Source: Pseudobacteroides cellulosolvens ATCC 35603 = DSM 2933 (GTDB lineage Bacteria; Bacillota; Clostridia; Acetivibrionales; DSM-2933). Taken from it: a stretch of DNA of 64,000 bases. The stretch covers positions 6,683,501 to 6,747,500 of the forward strand of contig NZ_LGTC01000001.1 in the NCBI RefSeq assembly GCF_001262605.1, given 5' to 3'. Under the pieces are notes generated by a model. That model made no database searches and had not been told where the DNA came from. It saw only the letters and a program-made list of their open reading frames with translations. The position numbers and the translations under genes are program-made. Of this stretch, positions 1 through 9,384 are shown piece by piece; the first letter of the stretch is position 1, and every line of letters starts with the position of its first letter.

Positions 1-675
1 CTGGCAGTACAGCTATATTCTATCATGATTGAGGAAGGGCACCATGGAATATCACGTTTTAGCATGTTTGATACAGATATTGGTTTAGGACATATTTGCT
101 TTGGGGAAAGCTCATTATATCCTACATATTTTAATGGTCCTGGCGGACACATGGGTTTGGGACCTGCTACACCGCTTTTGGGGAGTAGGGAGAGAAAACT
201 TAAAAATGGAGATCTTGTGTTTATTGATATCGGGTGTGGTACTGAAGGCTATCATACCGATAAGACGATGACTTATATGTTTGGAAAAAAGCTTTCTGAT
301 GAAGTCATTGCAGAACATGAAAAGTGTGTGAAGATACAAAATGACATTGCCGGTATGTTAAAGCCGGGAGAAGTGCCTGCAACTATTTATAAAACTGTAA
401 TGGGCAAATTAAACTCGGAATTTCTTGATAACTTTATGGGCTATGGACAAAGAAGGGTTAAATTTTTAGGACATGGAATAGGTCTGCAGATAGATGAGCT
501 TCCTGTTATTGCAGAAGGCTTCAACGAGCCTATAAGAGAAAATATGGTCTTTGCACTTGAACCGAAGAAGGGGATTCAAAATGTTGGTATGGTTGGTATA
601 GAAAACACATTTATTGTTACTCAGGATGGCGGAAGATGCATTACAGGCAGTAATGCCGGGTTAATATATATATAG
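1..675 (+). CDS. M24 family metallopeptidase (Xaa-Pro aminopeptidase-like), 5' partial
   Basis: The reading frame is open from base 1, so the N-terminus lies outside the window; 224 residues are visible. This is the pita-bread catalytic domain of M24 peptidases, which use two metal ions to remove N-terminal residues, often before proline. All five expected metal ligands are present: Asp76 (FIDIG), Asp87 (HTDKT), His158 (GHGIG), Glu187 (ALEPKK) and Glu201 (GIENT), numbered from base 1. There is no signal peptide in the visible part, so it is probably cytoplasmic. The ORF ends in a short Ile-Tyr-Ile tail; the stop is followed at once by a dispersed repeat arm and a hairpin. Substrate specificity (aminopeptidase P, prolidase or creatinase-like) cannot be decided from the catalytic half alone. 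Confidence 0.9.
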   Translation: MAVQLYSIMIEEGHHGISRFSMFDTDIGLGHICFGESSLYPTYFNGPGGHMGLGPATPLLGSRERKLKNGDLVFIDIGCGTEGYHTDKTMTYMFGKKLSDEVIAEHEKCVKIQNDIAGMLKPGEVPATIYKTVMGKLNSEFLDNFMGYGQRRVKFLGHGIGLQIDELPVIAEGFNEPIRENMVFALEPKKGIQNVGMVGIENTFIVTQDGGRCITGSNAGLIYI

Positions 676-713
676 ATTAAGGAATGATTAAAACATAACT
701 TCCGATTATGAAG
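676..713. repeat. Dispersed repeat family A, single arm
   Basis: This 38-base stretch starting right after the M24 stop codon is about 80% identical, by eye, to one arm of the inverted-repeat element at 13076-13189, and resembles the arm at 26863-26900. The shared core reads AAGGnATG, then TTnAAA, then ATAACTTCC. It looks like a solo arm of a small mobile or extragenic palindromic element. Confidence 0.5.
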
Positions 714-727
714 AGCAGATATAAACA

Positions 728-764
728 AATAGGACCTTGGGGACTATGTCCTCAAGATCCTATT
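728..764 (+). terminator. Long hairpin after the M24 gene, terminator-like
   Basis: Arms 728-743 and 749-764 pair over 16 positions with one mismatch and one G-U pair, around a 5-base loop. No clean U-tract follows, so it may terminate poorly or act as an mRNA 3'-end stabiliser. It lies 53 bases after the M24 stop. Confidence 0.5.
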
Positions 765-909
765 TGCAGGATAGCGTTAAAGAAGCACTAAATTTATCTT
801 AAAGCCTCAAACGCAAGGCGTTTGAGAGTTTAAGCGAAATATAATATTTAATGCCTGGGAAATCATGGTGCATTATACGCCGCAATTTTCCACGACAACA
901 TCAAAATTG

Positions 910-932
910 ACAAAATCATTTCATGATTTTGT
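910..932. repeat. Dispersed palindromic repeat family B, copy 1
   Basis: Nine-base perfect arms (ACAAAATCA / TGATTTTGT) around TTTCA. Related copies lie at 12742-12764, 19577-19599 and, degenerate, at 42446-42472. This copy is purely intergenic, whereas two others run into gene 3' ends. Confidence 0.6.
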
Positions 933-1060
933 TCTTTGCAGCAGGTAAACTTCCTAGTATTTTATGAAGTTAACACTACTTGGCACAAACTTTTGCTTTA
1001 TCAGCAATTCATAATATCATAACTAAAAATATAAATCAATTACCACAAAGGTGAATACAG

Positions 1061-1933
1061 GTGAATACTATGATAAAAAAGCGTTTTTGTTTATTTTTAT
1101 CCATTTTTATAATATTTTTTATACTATTTAGCTATACATTGCATACAGAAGAGATCAGTTCCAGCCAAACTATACCTATTACAACAAAGCCTAGTATATC
1201 AATGCTTGATACAATAAGCACACCAACAATAATCATATCTGCAGCTAATAAAACAACAACCAATACACTAACAACTAATACATATATACCAACAACCAAT
1301 ATAAAAATAAACAATTCACGCGTGTCAAAGACACCGATAACCATACCACAAACTCCGACACCTGGTGCCAAGGGAAAGGTTAAGGAAGTCAAGGGGCTTG
1401 TAGAGTTATTGAAGCTGGACAATACATTCGTAATTGATATTAAATATGCTACTAAAGATAACTTTACCAAGAAGGTAATTTACCCATCAGCCAAATGTAT
1501 CATTAATAAAAATACTGCCTCAAAGCTAATAAAGGCAAATAACGAGTTTAAAAAACTAGGTTATACTATAAAAATTTTTGATGCATATAGGCCACATTCA
1601 GCACAGAAGATATTGTGGGATGCAGCCTTAGACAAATCATTTGTTGCCGATCCAAAAAAGGGTTCCAATCACAACAGAGGTGCAGCTGTTGATTTGACTT
1701 TGGTAGACAAATCAGGAAAAGAGTTACCCATGCCATCAAATTATGATGAATTTACAAAAAGAGCAAGGCTTGACTACAAGGACTGCTCTAAGGAACAAAT
1801 TAATAACAGGGAGCTGCTGGGCAGAATTATGGTTAAATGTGGTTTTAAAAGAATAAGGAGCGAGTGGTGGCACTTTGATGATTCAAATGCAAAAAAATTT
1901 CCGGTTCTAGATATTCCATTTGATAAGTTTTAA
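1061..1933 (+). CDS. Secreted or membrane-anchored VanX-type D-Ala-D-Ala dipeptidase (peptidase M15D)
   Basis: Predicted zinc D,D-dipeptidase, 290 aa. The N-terminal ~25 residues form a hydrophobic signal/anchor, residues ~30-100 are a Ser/Thr/Pro-rich spacer, and the rest is the VanX-like domain. Visible catalytic set: Arg in DAYRPH; His and Asp of the SNHNRGAAVDL zinc motif; Glu and His of SEWWHF. Known family members cleave D-Ala-D-Ala or act on peptidoglycan-derived peptides. With an export signal and linker this copy more likely works outside the membrane on wall material than as a cytoplasmic vancomycin-resistance enzyme; no vanH/vanA-like genes are nearby. The start is GTG 1061 or ATG 1070; the bases AGGTGA just before 1070 make 1070 attractive. 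It appears monocistronic. Confidence 0.85.
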   Translation: MNTMIKKRFCLFLSIFIIFFILFSYTLHTEEISSSQTIPITTKPSISMLDTISTPTIIISAANKTTTNTLTTNTYIPTTNIKINNSRVSKTPITIPQTPTPGAKGKVKEVKGLVELLKLDNTFVIDIKYATKDNFTKKVIYPSAKCIINKNTASKLIKANNEFKKLGYTIKIFDAYRPHSAQKILWDAALDKSFVADPKKGSNHNRGAAVDLTLVDKSGKELPMPSNYDEFTKRARLDYKDCSKEQINNRELLGRIMVKCGFKRIRSEWWHFDDSNAKKFPVLDIPFDKF

Positions 1934-2047
1934 TTATACAACTACTACTATTTTTACATTTTGCTTATAATGTATGTAAAAAAACAACATATTTATAGCT
2001 AACCGAATAAAATATGGAATAAAAAGTATATTAATATAATAATTGTA

Positions 2048-2076
2048 TTGACATGTATAAAATGTTATTTTAAAAT
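2048..2076 (+). promoter_or_regulatory. Sigma-A-type promoter for the Spo0E-like gene
   Basis: TTGACA at 2048-2053, a 17-base spacer, and TAAAAT at 2071-2076. It lies about 155 bases before the start of the Spo0E-like gene. Confidence 0.7.
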
Positions 2077-2231
2077 ATGTATGTACTAAATGCACTGCAT
2101 TTAATGGAAGGGTAAAGTGTTAATCTACTTATAATACTTGATGAAAAGGAATGGTATTAAATGTAAATGCCGCCTATTATAATAACATTCCTTTATATAA
2201 TTTTAATATTTAATTTATTCTGGGGGTGACT

Positions 2232-2381
2232 ATGGTTGAACAATTAGAAGATTTAAGAAGCAAGCTTCATGAAGTAATGGAGTCAGGAAGTACAGAAGAT
2301 ATTTTAAGGGTTAGTCAGGAATTAGACATTTTAATTATGATTTACACTCAAAAGACTATGGAAAATAGGTTATCAGATTAA
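2232..2381 (+). CDS. Spo0E-like sporulation regulatory protein (aspartyl-phosphate phosphatase family)
   Basis: A 49-aa ORF starting ATG 2232 with a GGGGGTGAC ribosome binding site. It has two short helices and the family signature SQELDILI (SQxLD), preceded by the usual LRxxLHEVM-type first helix. Spo0E-family proteins dephosphorylate Spo0A~P and delay sporulation; here that function is inferred from the motif and size (family members are typically 45-90 aa). It has its own promoter at 2048-2076 and stands alone, supporting a spore-forming host. Confidence 0.8.
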   Translation: MVEQLEDLRSKLHEVMESGSTEDILRVSQELDILIMIYTQKTMENRLSD

Positions 2382-2507
2382 TTATCCACTAGTAAAGCAC
2401 TTTAGACTTGGTCTTCAGTTGATGGTTGGTCCCAGGAGCAGGGCATTAACAACTGGTTATTTTAGGTTTAAAGTGTTTTATTTTTAAATAAAAATATATT
2501 ATTAATA

Positions 2508-2536
2508 TTGACAAAAAATTGGCAATTCCATAAAAT
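2508..2536 (+). promoter_or_regulatory. Sigma-A-type promoter for the 62-aa ORF
   Basis: TTGACA at 2508-2513, a 17-base spacer, and TAAAAT at 2531-2536; the expected transcript start is about 40 bases before ATG 2586. Its hexamers match those of the promoter at 2048-2076. Confidence 0.7.
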
Positions 2537-2585
2537 AGTCATGTAAGTTATGTTAAATACTATAATTCATTGGAGAGAGGTTAAT

Positions 2586-2774
2586 ATGGATATTGAACTA
2601 GAATTGGTTAAACTGTGTAACGAGTTTCTTGTTTATGTCAATGAACTTCACAAGGATGACAGCATAGATACTGAAATGTTAAGCAAAATGAGTAGAAACA
2701 AAATGCAGTTTTTACAATCTCGTAAGGACAAATTAAGATCGTTTCCGAATGTTATTATAGCAAAATCATTGTAG
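2586..2774 (+). CDS. Small hypothetical protein (62 aa), possibly Spo0E-related
   Basis: ATG 2586 is chosen because GGAGAGAGG lies 6-14 bases upstream; the longer frame from 2550 has no ribosome site. The protein is acidic at the N-terminus and predicted helical (MDIELELVKLCNEFL, then MSRNKMQFLQ). Its size, helical character and position directly after a Spo0E-like gene with a matching promoter suggest a diverged member of the same small-regulator group, but the SQxLD signature is absent, so the function is not assigned. Confidence 0.55.
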   Translation: MDIELELVKLCNEFLVYVNELHKDDSIDTEMLSKMSRNKMQFLQSRKDKLRSFPNVIIAKSL

Positions 2775-2886
2775 TCTGTTTCATTGGGCTTAAAACTTCT
2801 AAAGAACAAACACCAATCAAATCTTCAAATATTATCACAAACATAGCTGAACTTACTCTTATACATAAAAACTTTACAAACAGTAG

Positions 2887-2940
2887 TATATATTTTGCAA
2901 TATGAGTTTAATGCTTCATGCAAATATTGCAAAATATATA
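2887..2940 (-). terminator. Hairpin after the chemotaxis receptor gene
   Basis: Perfect 17-bp arms (2887-2903 and 2924-2940) around a 20-base loop, just beyond the receptor stop codon on the minus strand. The outer arm is A/T-rich and could supply the U-rich end of an intrinsic terminator. Confidence 0.6.
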
Positions 2941-2948
2941 CATACAAT

Positions 2949-4436
2949 CTATTCATCCGATTTACTCTGTACAACAAGTTCCAGGCTATTACTGGATTTT
3001 TTTATTTGTTCTATCATTTTAAAAATGTTTTCAATACTATTATCCTGTTCCTCCACTGTTGCAAGCATTTCTTGCGTTGATGCAGATTGTTCTTCGGATA
3101 TGCTGGCTATACTATCAGACTCTAAGTTTATATGCCCAAATATTTCTTTAATGCCTCCCACCATTTCCAATTCTTTTTCAATATATCGATCTATCTCTTC
3201 GAAAGAATTTATAATATTTTTAAAACTAAGGTTAACCTTTTGTACTATCTCTTCTCCAGCTTGTGTTGCCGCTTTTCCGTTCTGAACTTCTATCAGGACA
3301 TTCTGGGTTTTGCTCTTAATCATATTTATTGTACTATTGATTATATTTACTGTTTTAGCACTTTCTTCAGCTAGCTTACGTACTTCATCAGCAACTACTG
3401 CAAATCCTCTTCCTTGTTCGCCAGCTCTCGCAGCCTCTATAGCAGCGTTTAAAGACAACATATTGGTTTGCTCGGCAATTTGAGTAATTCCCTCAAGAAA
3501 TTCGTTAACTTCATCCATGCTTTTCTGAAGTTCTGATACTGTTTCAAAGGAGCTTTTGACGGAGTTGTTAATAATGCTCATTTGTTTGCTCATCTCAGTT
3601 ATTTTTTCTGCTCCTTCAGATACAACATTTCGGGTGCTCTTTGATATATTAGACATCATATTTGAAATGTCTGTTGTTCCTGTTACTTTGTCAACTGCTT
3701 TACCGATCATATCATTAATCTGACAGATGCTGTCTGCTTGGCCCGACACACCCTTGGTTACTTCATTTACTGTTACAGTTACTCCTTTACTAGCTTCACT
3801 TACTGATTTCAAGCTGGTAAAACAATTGTCCACTTCAACATTTAATAATGATGTATTTGCTTTTACAGACTCCATGGTGTTTTGTATATTTTCCAGCAAT
3901 GTAACTGCTTTTTTCTCTTTCTCTGCTATAGAACTAATTAATTCACTGCCCCACTTTGAAACAAAAAATAATATAATCATACAGAAATTCATAATACCAA
4001 AGAAGATATAATGGGTTTGGACATTTTCAATAGGATGCATTAAATTTCTTAATACCATAAAAACATCAAAAGCAACAATAAATGTTAGAAAGAACTTTTT
4101 ATTCAAATACAGAGTTGCAAAGCTGACAACAATCCATAGGCATATATTTTGAATGAATTGACTGTTTTGTTTATCCATTCCGGCAATAGTCTGGAATGAG
4201 GACATGAACATACTTAATAGCAGCGAATAACACAATATATATGCTGTTAATTTTTCATGTTTCTTTTTAATAAGAAAATAAGCTGATGTCATAAGGCTTA
4301 AGCAGCTGGTTGTTATTGTAATGACGGTAATGGCATCAATCTGACGGACAAAGTTGCTGACAAACAGTATACATGAGAAGAGAAAAAGCACCTTATTTAC
4401 CCTTAAGGTGTGATTGATTAAAAAAGAGTCTTTCAT
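2949..4436 (-). CDS. Methyl-accepting chemotaxis protein
   Basis: A 495-aa transducer. The first ~165 residues are hydrophobic with about six membrane segments and no obvious extracellular ligand domain, so it may sense membrane or intracellular state. No HAMP domain is evident; a coiled-coil region follows. The cytoplasmic signalling tip is clear at about residues 320-370 ([18 protein letters not shown], then [15 protein letters not shown]), the CheA/CheW contact hairpin. A GGAGG ribosome site sits about 11 bases before ATG 4436. There are no che genes nearby; it appears to be a stand-alone receptor gene with its own 3' hairpin. Confidence 0.92.
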   Translation of the reverse strand: MKDSFLINHTLRVNKVLFLFSCILFVSNFVRQIDAITVITITTSCLSLMTSAYFLIKKKHEKLTAYILCYSLLLSMFMSSFQTIAGMDKQNSQFIQNICLWIVVSFATLYLNKKFFLTFIVAFDVFMVLRNLMHPIENVQTHYIFFGIMNFCMIILFFVSKWGSELISSIAEKEKKAVTLLENIQNTMESVKANTSLLNVEVDNCFTSLKSVSEASKGVTVTVNEVTKGVSGQADSICQINDMIGKAVDKVTGTTDISNMMSNISKSTRNVVSEGAEKITEMSKQMSIINNSVKSSFETVSELQKSMDEVNEFLEGITQIAEQTNMLSLNAAIEAARAGEQGRGFAVVADEVRKLAEESAKTVNIINSTINMIKSKTQNVLIEVQNGKAATQAGEEIVQKVNLSFKNIINSFEEIDRYIEKELEMVGGIKEIFGHINLESDSIASISEEQSASTQEMLATVEEQDNSIENIFKMIEQIKKSSNSLELVVQSKSDE

Positions 4437-4744
4437 TAGCTTATATCCTCCCTATTAATTAAATTGGGTATTAAATTTCATTTTGAATTAGTATCCAAGA
4501 AAAAATGATATTGGGGAAAAAAGAAATAACTAAATATATAATTCGATATTTTAATAAAAATTCCTTTATGATCAGTATATATACATATTAAAATATTTTT
4601 TTGGCTTTTATTCGGCATACCCTATGAAGGGTAAGCTCACCTCATATCAGTGCTCAATTACCTCCCTTGGTTTAATAACTAAATTCATATTTTTAGCTGG
4701 TAAGGTAGGCACAATACACTTTTTTAAAGTTATTGCAGCATAAT
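4437..4744. other. Leader/intergenic region upstream of the chemotaxis receptor
   Basis: No gene was seen. On the minus strand the leader has a small perfect stem-loop (4618-4633, TACCCT/AGGGTA) next to a GGGAGGTAA-type stretch. It could be a structured 5' UTR, but no riboswitch consensus was recognised. Confidence 0.3.
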
Positions 4745-4787
4745 ACAAAAGAAATTACAGTGCATGCTGCACCATAATTTCTTTTGT
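4745..4787 (-). terminator. Terminator-like hairpin after the M4 protease gene
   Basis: Perfect 13-bp arms, 4745-4757 (ACAAAAGAAATTA) and 4775-4787, around a 17-base loop, 12 bases past the protease stop on the minus strand. The descending minus-strand arm is U-rich. Confidence 0.65.
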
Positions 4788-4799
4788 TGGAGTTAAGGT

Positions 4800-7504
4800 T
4801 TACCTTTTGCTCTCGCCTAAACAAAATGCACAATTGTCATAGCCGTTTATATGGGCATATTGGAGTGTATGATACCCTACCATGTTCGCTTTTGCCATTT
4901 TATCAACCCACTCACAGCCTTTTTTATGTATTTCACCGCTATTTCTATTTACAATATATTCGAAGGATGCGCCGTTTAATAAATTTATAACATGGGTTAT
5001 GCTTGCAGACTGCTTACCTCCAAACAATTGTGAACAAAATGTCTGTAATTTACCGCTTGTATTGTCAGGAAACTTGATATAAATCCTCACATTGCTCTTA
5101 TCAGACGGCTTAAAAGGAATATTCCTAATATAACTAACCTTGTTTGCATCAATAGTATAATAGTTGTATCGGCTTTCGCTTTTTTCAAGCTTGACACCTT
5201 CAAACTCTACTCCAACAGTCAACCTCTTTAATATTTTGAATTTTATCTTGGAGTTTTTCGGTATATCAGTCATATCAAGCCTCAAATCGCCTTTCTCGGC
5301 ATTAGTAGGTGCCTGTAAATAAAAATCCAGCTCAACTACCCCTCCTTCAATAATGTCAACGACATTTACATTTCTCCACGCAAAATTGTTGCTTTGAGAA
5401 ATAAACTTATTATACATCTCACCTGTAGTGATTATGGATTTATCCGGTGACGGGTCATCAGTGCTATCAAGCTCTGCGACAATGCAGAAATGCCCGAGCG
5501 GGGGAAGATTTGAAGCCTCCCATTTAATAGGAGCAGTAACAAACGTTTTGCCTGGAGCAAGATCAAATATACCTGCAGCTCCTATAATTTTCCACGTAGA
5601 CGGATTGTTAAAAGATGAGGGATCTGTCCAATATACCTTAACGGCTGAACTTCCGGAAACCGATCCTCTGTTCTGAAGCCTTACATAAATATAATTATCT
5701 TGTCCAATTTCCACATTCTCACATAATGTATCATCACTCAAATCTGCAAATTCCTCCTTAGGATTTTCCACAAGATTGTTTCTTACTATTATATCAGGGC
5801 TAAGATAAAGAGTACCGACAGATGGAATGATTCCTGTATCTGTAAGACTATCTCTTACAAATATGTCAGGGCCGATTCCCACTGCAGTAAAGGCATTTTT
5901 AACAGTGTCTAATATTCTTAAGTATTCAGGATCGTTTTTATAAATTAAATCGACTGCATTTAGGCAAGCTTCCCTGCATTCTATAAATGTTGCGTTATTG
6001 TTACCAAGAAGACCGATGCTTAATGCATGGAAAAATATCTTCTCGATCTTTTCTCGCCCTATTCCAACTACTGAAATACCGCTATTAGGGTGGGTTCCGC
6101 CATTACACATCAAATAACAGGCATAGTTTACAAAACCGCTTGAATAATGGGGATCCTGACCGTTAAAATATCCTGTATTCATAGAATCCAATGAGCTTAG
6201 AAAATGATTGGGCTGACGCCAAACAGCATTGACATCGCTGGGGTTATTCATTATTCTTCCGGCATCTCCGGCAATTGTTGGGGTTGTACAGTCTTCAAAT
6301 ATTAAAAAGTCACCTCTGTCAACCATAACAGCAAATATATCGGAAAATGATTCGTTTAGTCCTCCGGCTTGATTGAAATAATCCAAATTTGCAGTATAAT
6401 CCGTTACTCCATGAGTGAATTCATGGGCTGCAAAATCAAGGGTGTTTGTATAATCAAGCAATGATCCGTCTCCATCACCAAAAACTATACCTGTTCCTAT
6501 CCAATACCCGTTATTTTCGTTATCTCCGTAATGTACACCTGCATAAAGAGGTGATCCATGGTTATCAAAACTATTCCAATTATGGGTGTTTTTAAAATAA
6601 TCCACTACCTGCCCCAGAAATCTTAACGCATCAACTTCAGGACCTTGATGTAGTTTCCTAGGGCTTGACGCTGAGTTTTTCCAGTTATTATCTGAATCAA
6701 GGCTTATATTTGAATTTGTCGGGTCAATAAATAATCCATCACAATCACAAACCCGTATTGACGGTCCACCGGATGCAACTCTGGAGTTATCTATGAGTTT
6801 GTAGTTATTGCCATCCTTAAACGTCCTGATATTTCCAGAACCGCTGTAATAACCTGTTCCGCTTCCTGTTGAATCAGGCATCGCTTTAAGGTCGTTATGC
6901 TTTAATATTATGTTACCATTTATTGCATCTATGAAGTATTTGTTTATTGTAAGTTCTTTGTTTTCATAATTGACTATCCTTAATATCCAGGCAAGGTACC
7001 ACTTTTCTTCATATTCAAAGATTTTAAGGGTGACTGGAACTGTTTCATCCAATTTTCCTTTTTTCATATCATTTATGGCTATTTCTACAGCCTTATCTGC
7101 ATTTATTTTTGGCTCTGTATCTATATCAAGCTCTGGCTGGTATTTGTTTGAAATTCTTGTTATAGTACTGCTTTTATCGAATTGTACTCGTATAGTGCCT
7201 CCATGTACAGGAACACCATTAAAGCATTGCTGCATTGCAATTACAGTATTTCCATGTATATCTGAATTTGCCTTTAATGCTGTAAGATCCTTAAGAGGAT
7301 TTTTCATTTTAAAAAGATTCTTGTGCTCGTTTAGAAACTCCTTGGCAGTTGCAATCAGTCTATTTTCACCCTTAATTTCATATGCCTCCGAAAGTAAACC
7401 CTTAATGGAAGCGGGGCAGCTAATTTCTCATCCCATCTTATCTTTAATTCGGGATCAATGCTAATCATTTTGCTAAGAATGGCATTTTGTTTTTCAGTAA
7501 TCAT
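4800..7504 (-). CDS. M4 (thermolysin-like) metalloprotease, no signal peptide, apparent frameshift near the N-terminus
   Basis: The catalytic domain has the zinc motif HEFTH (about residue 293 counted from the in-frame ATG at 7307) and the third ligand Glu in GGLNESFSD about 20 residues on. Before it lies an FTP/PepSY propeptide (GVPVHGGTIRVQFD). After it come a CARDB-like beta domain and a C-terminal module with Cys pairs and NGASFEYIVNRNSGEIH. The ATG at 7307 falls inside the FTP domain. The true start is probably ATG 7504, which has AAGGAGGAG upstream, but that frame stops after about 50 codons. The two frames join if one base is added in the C4 run on the minus strand (G4 at 7413-7416). 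This is a sequencing error or a real mutation. The proposed N-terminus (MITEKQNAIL) is polar with no signal peptide, odd for this secreted family. Confidence 0.8.
7413..7416 (-). other. Probable -1 frameshift site in the M4 protease gene
   Basis: Upstream of this G4 run (C4 on the coding strand) the well-initiated frame from 7504 reads WDEKLAAP. Downstream, family-like FTP sequence (ASIKGLLSEAYEIKG, then FLNEHKNLF) continues in another frame without its own start. One extra C restores a continuous ORF of about 900 codons. Confidence 0.6.
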
Positions 7505-7658
7505 AAAGTTCTCCTCCTTTTAAATAAATTAGTAAATTAGGTTGATTAAATTTTCTTAACTTTATGATATACCCGAAAAATTAGCTAAAGTTGTTATTTG
7601 TGGTGAATTGTAATTATAGTGTGGTGAAATGTTGTTTTTTAATGCTGGGCTGTATATG

Positions 7659-7693
7659 AAAAAAGCTACAATCCGTATAGAGATTGCAGCTTT
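7659..7693 (-). terminator. Intrinsic terminator of the DEAD-box helicase gene
   Basis: Arms 7662-7673 and 7682-7693 form a 12-bp stem with one G-U pair. On the minus strand the stem is followed by six U residues (A-run 7659-7664 on plus). This is a classic rho-independent terminator. Confidence 0.85.
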
Positions 7694-7713
7694 AATTAGG
7701 TAAAGTTTAAAAA

Positions 7714-9357
7714 CTAGCTTTTCGGCTTATATGCTTTTGGCTTCTTTTTTGACCTTGATTTTTCTATGTTAATTTTCTTACCCTTCATTTTATAGTTCTT
7801 CATTGATTCAAGAACCTCGGAGGCGTATTCTCTAGGTACTTCAACAAAAGTGTAGTTGTCGAATATTTCAATAGCTCCTATAAGCTTGCCGGGAAGACTT
7901 GTTGAGGAAGCTATGCCCTCGACTATATTCCTTGGCTGAATTTTGTTGATCCTTCCTATATTGATAAAAAGTCTGACCATTTCGCCATCTAATGAGGGAG
8001 AATCTTCATCAATTTCCTTGATAGGCAGTATTTGCTTACCTGTTTGTGCTGCATAGAGCTTTAATAGTGCTGCTGCAACATCATGGGATGTGATAAAATT
8101 CTCCTCGGTGTTTTGGTCGTTTAACGTGTTCACTATTTTTTCAACATAGCCTATATATTTATCGTATTGACCATCAAGTATGGCTTTTTTAATTGACTCA
8201 ACCATACTGTTCATCTTGTTCTCTTCAACATCCGAGTAAGTCGGAGGCTTCATAAGGGTTATAGTTGATTTGGTATATCTTTGAATATCGCGAAGCTTAT
8301 ATATTTCTCGGCCTGTAACAAATGTAAAGGCTTTTCCCGATCTGCCTGCACGGCCTGTTCTTCCTATTCTGTGAACATAGTACTCTTCATCATTTGGAAT
8401 ATCATAGTTGAAAACCGCATCCACATCATCAACATCAATACCGCGGGCAGCAACATCGGTGGCGATACAGATGTCGAACTTGCCTTTTCTGAACCTGTTC
8501 ATTACTTTATCTCGCTGTTCCTGACGCATATCACCATGAAGAGCCTCAGCGGAATAGCCCCTGGACTGCAGGTTTATAGCAAGCTCATCAACTCTTTTTT
8601 TAGTATTGCAGAACACAAGGGACAGCTTTATACTGTTTGTATCTATAAGTCTTGAAAGTACTTCTAGTTTGGCCCCTTCACTGACTTCCAGATAATATTG
8701 CTCAATGCTGGGAACAGTAAGCTCCTTGTGTGCGACCTTGATATGAATGGGATTTTTCTGATATTTTGTAGTAAGCTCTAAAATTTCCTTTGGCATAGTG
8801 GCAGAAAACAAAATCGTTTGTTTTTCTTCAGGAACTTTTTCCAAAATAACATCTATATCCTCTCTGAAGCCCATGTTGAGCATTTCATCAGCCTCATCAA
8901 GAATAACCATCTTTAAATTGGATAGCTTTAAGGTATGTCTTCTCATATGGTCCATAACACGTCCGGGAGTTCCTATTATTATCTGGGGACGTTTTTTTAA
9001 GGCCATTATCTGACGCTCTATAGGCTGTCCTCCATATATAGGAAGTATCTTAACCTTATTCTTGTACTTTGACACGTTTTTTAGTTCCTCTGCCGATTGT
9101 ATTGCCAATTCTCTTGTAGGGCAGAGAACAAGTACCTGGATGCTTTCAAGGTTGGAATCAAGCATTTCTATGGCAGGTATGCCGAAGGCACAGGTTTTAC
9201 CGGTACCGGTCTGGGCTTGCCCTATTACATCTTTTCCTTCCATTATGTGAGGTATGGATTTGGATTGGATTGAGGTTGCTTCCTCAAATCCCATTTCTGC
9301 TATAGCTTTCTGTACCTCTTCAGAAAGATTTAAATCTTTAAAAATTAAATTTTCCAC
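7714..9357 (-). CDS. DEAD-box ATP-dependent RNA helicase (CshA/DeaD-like)
   Basis: A 547-aa RNA helicase that unwinds RNA duplexes in ribosome assembly and mRNA decay. Motifs in order: GFEEATSIQ Q-motif region, AQTGTGKT (Walker A), PTREL, GTPGR, DEAD, SAT, then helicase domain 2 with RGIDVDDVD and HRIGRTGRAGR. A C-terminal DbpA-type RNA-binding domain (about residues 455-530, LFINIGRINKIQP) and a basic tail (KSRSKKKPKAYKPKS) place it with DeaD/CshA proteins. It starts at GTG 9357, supported by AAGGAG 9-14 bases upstream. It has its own terminator and is probably cytoplasmic and constitutive or cold-induced. Confidence 0.93.
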   Translation of the reverse strand: MENLIFKDLNLSEEVQKAIAEMGFEEATSIQSKSIPHIMEGKDVIGQAQTGTGKTCAFGIPAIEMLDSNLESIQVLVLCPTRELAIQSAEELKNVSKYKNKVKILPIYGGQPIERQIMALKKRPQIIIGTPGRVMDHMRRHTLKLSNLKMVILDEADEMLNMGFREDIDVILEKVPEEKQTILFSATMPKEILELTTKYQKNPIHIKVAHKELTVPSIEQYYLEVSEGAKLEVLSRLIDTNSIKLSLVFCNTKKRVDELAINLQSRGYSAEALHGDMRQEQRDKVMNRFRKGKFDICIATDVAARGIDVDDVDAVFNYDIPNDEEYYVHRIGRTGRAGRSGKAFTFVTGREIYKLRDIQRYTKSTITLMKPPTYSDVEENKMNSMVESIKKAILDGQYDKYIGYVEKIVNTLNDQNTEENFITSHDVAAALLKLYAAQTGKQILPIKEIDEDSPSLDGEMVRLFINIGRINKIQPRNIVEGIASSTSLPGKLIGAIEIFDNYTFVEVPREYASEVLESMKNYKMKGKKINIEKSRSKKKPKAYKPKS

Positions 9358-9384
9358 TTGTATCTCCTTCTATTTACCATGATT

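Larger units (their letters stand above)
714..1060. other. Intergenic region with hairpins and a family B repeat copy
   Basis: No gene was seen. It holds the 728-764 hairpin, a perfect 9-bp stem at 806-826 (CTCAAACGC, loop AAG) and, at 910-932, a copy of the dispersed palindrome ACAAAATCA-TTTCA-TGATTTTGT. The bases just before the palindrome (CGACAAC, then ATCAA) also occur before the copy at 19577, so the repeated unit is longer than the palindrome. Confidence 0.5.

Noticed and set aside
1061-1933. Vancomycin-resistance vanX
   Set aside because: The enzyme has an export signal and linker, and no vanH, vanA/B or vanRS genes adjoin it; a wall-metabolism role fits better.
2902-3285. Plus-strand ORF at the end of the chemotaxis receptor gene
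   Set aside because: It overlaps the receptor C-terminus antisense, has no ribosome site and no recognisable protein features.
4600-4720. Possible riboswitch upstream of the chemotaxis receptor
   Set aside because: There are small stem-loops, but none of the conserved cores checked by eye (c-di-GMP I/II, SAM, cobalamin, TPP, preQ1, guanidine, fluoride) fits.
7308-7504. Separate small gene upstream of the M4 protease
   Set aside because: Its sequence joins smoothly to the FTP domain if one base is restored, so it is the broken 5' end of the protease gene rather than its own gene.
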